DNA of 6,390 nt, taken from NCBI GenBank assembly GCA_945907335.1, contig CAMDSU010000102.1, forward strand, positions 1 through 6,390, read 5' to 3'. The notes under the pieces were generated by a model. The model saw only the letters and a list, made by a program, of their open reading frames with translations, was not told the DNA's origin and searched no databases. Positions 5,790 to 6,390 of the stretch are shown here, in pieces (position 1 is the first letter of the stretch; each line of letters opens with the position of its first letter). The stretch comes from Bordetella parapertussis. GTDB taxonomy: Bacteria; Pseudomonadota; Gammaproteobacteria; Burkholderiales; Burkholderiaceae_C. Position numbers and translations under genes: made by a program.

Positions 5790-6390
5790 GCTTGCATCAC
5801 CTCGTCAAACACCGTTTGCAAACGCTCAGCCAGCAAGCCTGTGTCTGCGTCGCTCAAGATATAAGGCGGCATCAGGTAAACCGTGGTGCCAATCGGGCGC
5901 AACAGCAATTCGTGCTTTAAGGCACTGGCGAAAAAGCGGCGCGAAAACGTAGCGGCCAATTGCGGGTCATCGACTTGCGCGTCAAACGCCCAGATCATTC
6001 CTTGCTGCCTGAAATGTTTCACCTTGGAATGTGTAGCTAATGGCCTGAGGGCTTGGCTCAACATTTCTGCTCGCACCAAGTTACCCGCCAGCACATCGTC
6101 TTCTTTAAAAATTTCAAGCGTGGCCAACGCGGCTCGGCAAGCCAACGGGTTGCCGGTGTACGAATGCGAATGTAAAAAACCGCGCACCATGCTGTCGCTG
6201 TAAAACGATTGGTACACCTCATCGCGCGTCATCACCAATGACAAAGGCAAATAGCCGCCGCTGATACCTTTGGACAGACACAAAAAGTCCGGCCAGATAC
6301 CCGCATGCTCGCAGGCAAAAAACTTCCCCGTGCGACCGCAGCCCACGGCAATTTCATCGGCGATCAAATGCACATTGAACGCAGTGCATA
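5786..6390 (-). CDS. bioA: Adenosylmethionine (or lysine) 8-amino-7-oxononanoate aminotransferase, N-terminus outside the window
   Basis: The C-terminal 200 residues of a class III PLP aminotransferase are visible, about half of the usual 430-450; the frame runs open through the right edge. The product converts 8-amino-7-oxononanoate to 7,8-diaminononanoate. Numbering from the GTG codon at 6373, Asp6 in [14 protein letters not shown] contacts the PLP ring, and Lys35 in CLSKGISGG forms the Schiff base; their 29-residue spacing equals that of E. coli Bio[13 protein letters not shown] (68-79) and the region [16 protein letters not shown] (156-171, with Arg159) are also typical. The GTG at 6373 is internal and is not the start, because homology continues upstream. 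The [12 protein letters not shown] and [10 protein letters not shown] wording is closer to Bacillus-type enzymes than to E. coli BioA, leaving the amino donor open. The gene is translationally coupled to bioF. Its promoter and any BirA operator lie beyond the window. Confidence 0.94.
   Translation of the reverse strand, partial: CTAFNVHLIADEIAVGCGRTGKFFACEHAGIWPDFLCLSKGISGGYLPLSLVMTRDEVYQSFYSDSMVRGFLHSHSYTGNPLACRAALATLEIFKEDDVLAGNLVRAEMLSQALRPLATHSKVKHFRQQGMIWAFDAQVDDPQLAATFSRRFFASALKHELLLRPIGTTVYLMPPYILSDADTGLLAERLQTVFDEVMQA

Noticed and set aside
6371..6373. GTG 6373 as a bioA start codon
   Set aside because: The conserved aminotransferase domain clearly continues upstream of this codon to the window edge; the protein would lack its cofactor-phosphate and substrate regions.
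1..6390. tRNA, rRNA, riboswitch, CRISPR array, prophage or insertion-sequence genes
   Set aside because: No supporting repeats, conserved RNA folds or transposase/integrase motifs are seen; nearly all the DNA is accounted for by the genes listed.

Overview
The window looks like chromosomal DNA of a betaproteobacterium, most likely order Burkholderiales (Comamonadaceae-like). This is an inference from the wording of the ThyA, BioF, BioD and DHFR proteins, moderate GC content and dense packing; no rRNA or other phylogenetic marker is present. Almost all of the window is coding, and no tRNA, rRNA, CRISPR array or insertion sequence is visible.

Left region (1-848, minus strand): a membrane-anchored alpha/beta hydrolase whose C-terminus lies beyond the left edge. 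An AT-rich intergenic strip (849-970) separates it from a divergently transcribed type II toxin-antitoxin pair (971-1539, plus strand): a ribbon-helix-helix antitoxin overlapping a ParE/RelE-like toxin by 13 bases. A 7-bp inverted repeat upstream of the antitoxin is a plausible autoregulatory operator.

Middle region (1629-3894, plus strand): thymidylate synthase (thyA), an EamA/DMT-family permease that starts at or inside the thyA stop region, and dihydrofolate reductase (folA). ThyA converts dUMP to dTMP and oxidises methylene-tetrahydrofolate to dihydrofolate; FolA reduces dihydrofolate back to tetrahydrofolate. The two enzymes close the thymidylate cycle and are probably expressed together, with the permease lodged between them.

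Right region (3919-6390, minus strand): a biotin operon transcribed leftward as bioA (5' part outside the window), bioF and bioD, joined by two ATGA overlaps. These encode the three consecutive steps from pimeloyl thioester to dethiobiotin. bioB does not follow; the operon instead converges on folA.

The most distinctive structure is a perfect 14-bp inverted repeat (3892-3928) at the folA/bioD junction. It contains the stop codons of both convergent genes, lacks the T-tract of an intrinsic terminator, and carries a GGGGTCAG core resembling REP-like palindromes linked to RAYT transposases. No convincing wholly new system was found. The permease between thyA and folA, the palindrome and the type of BioA are the points most worth a second look.
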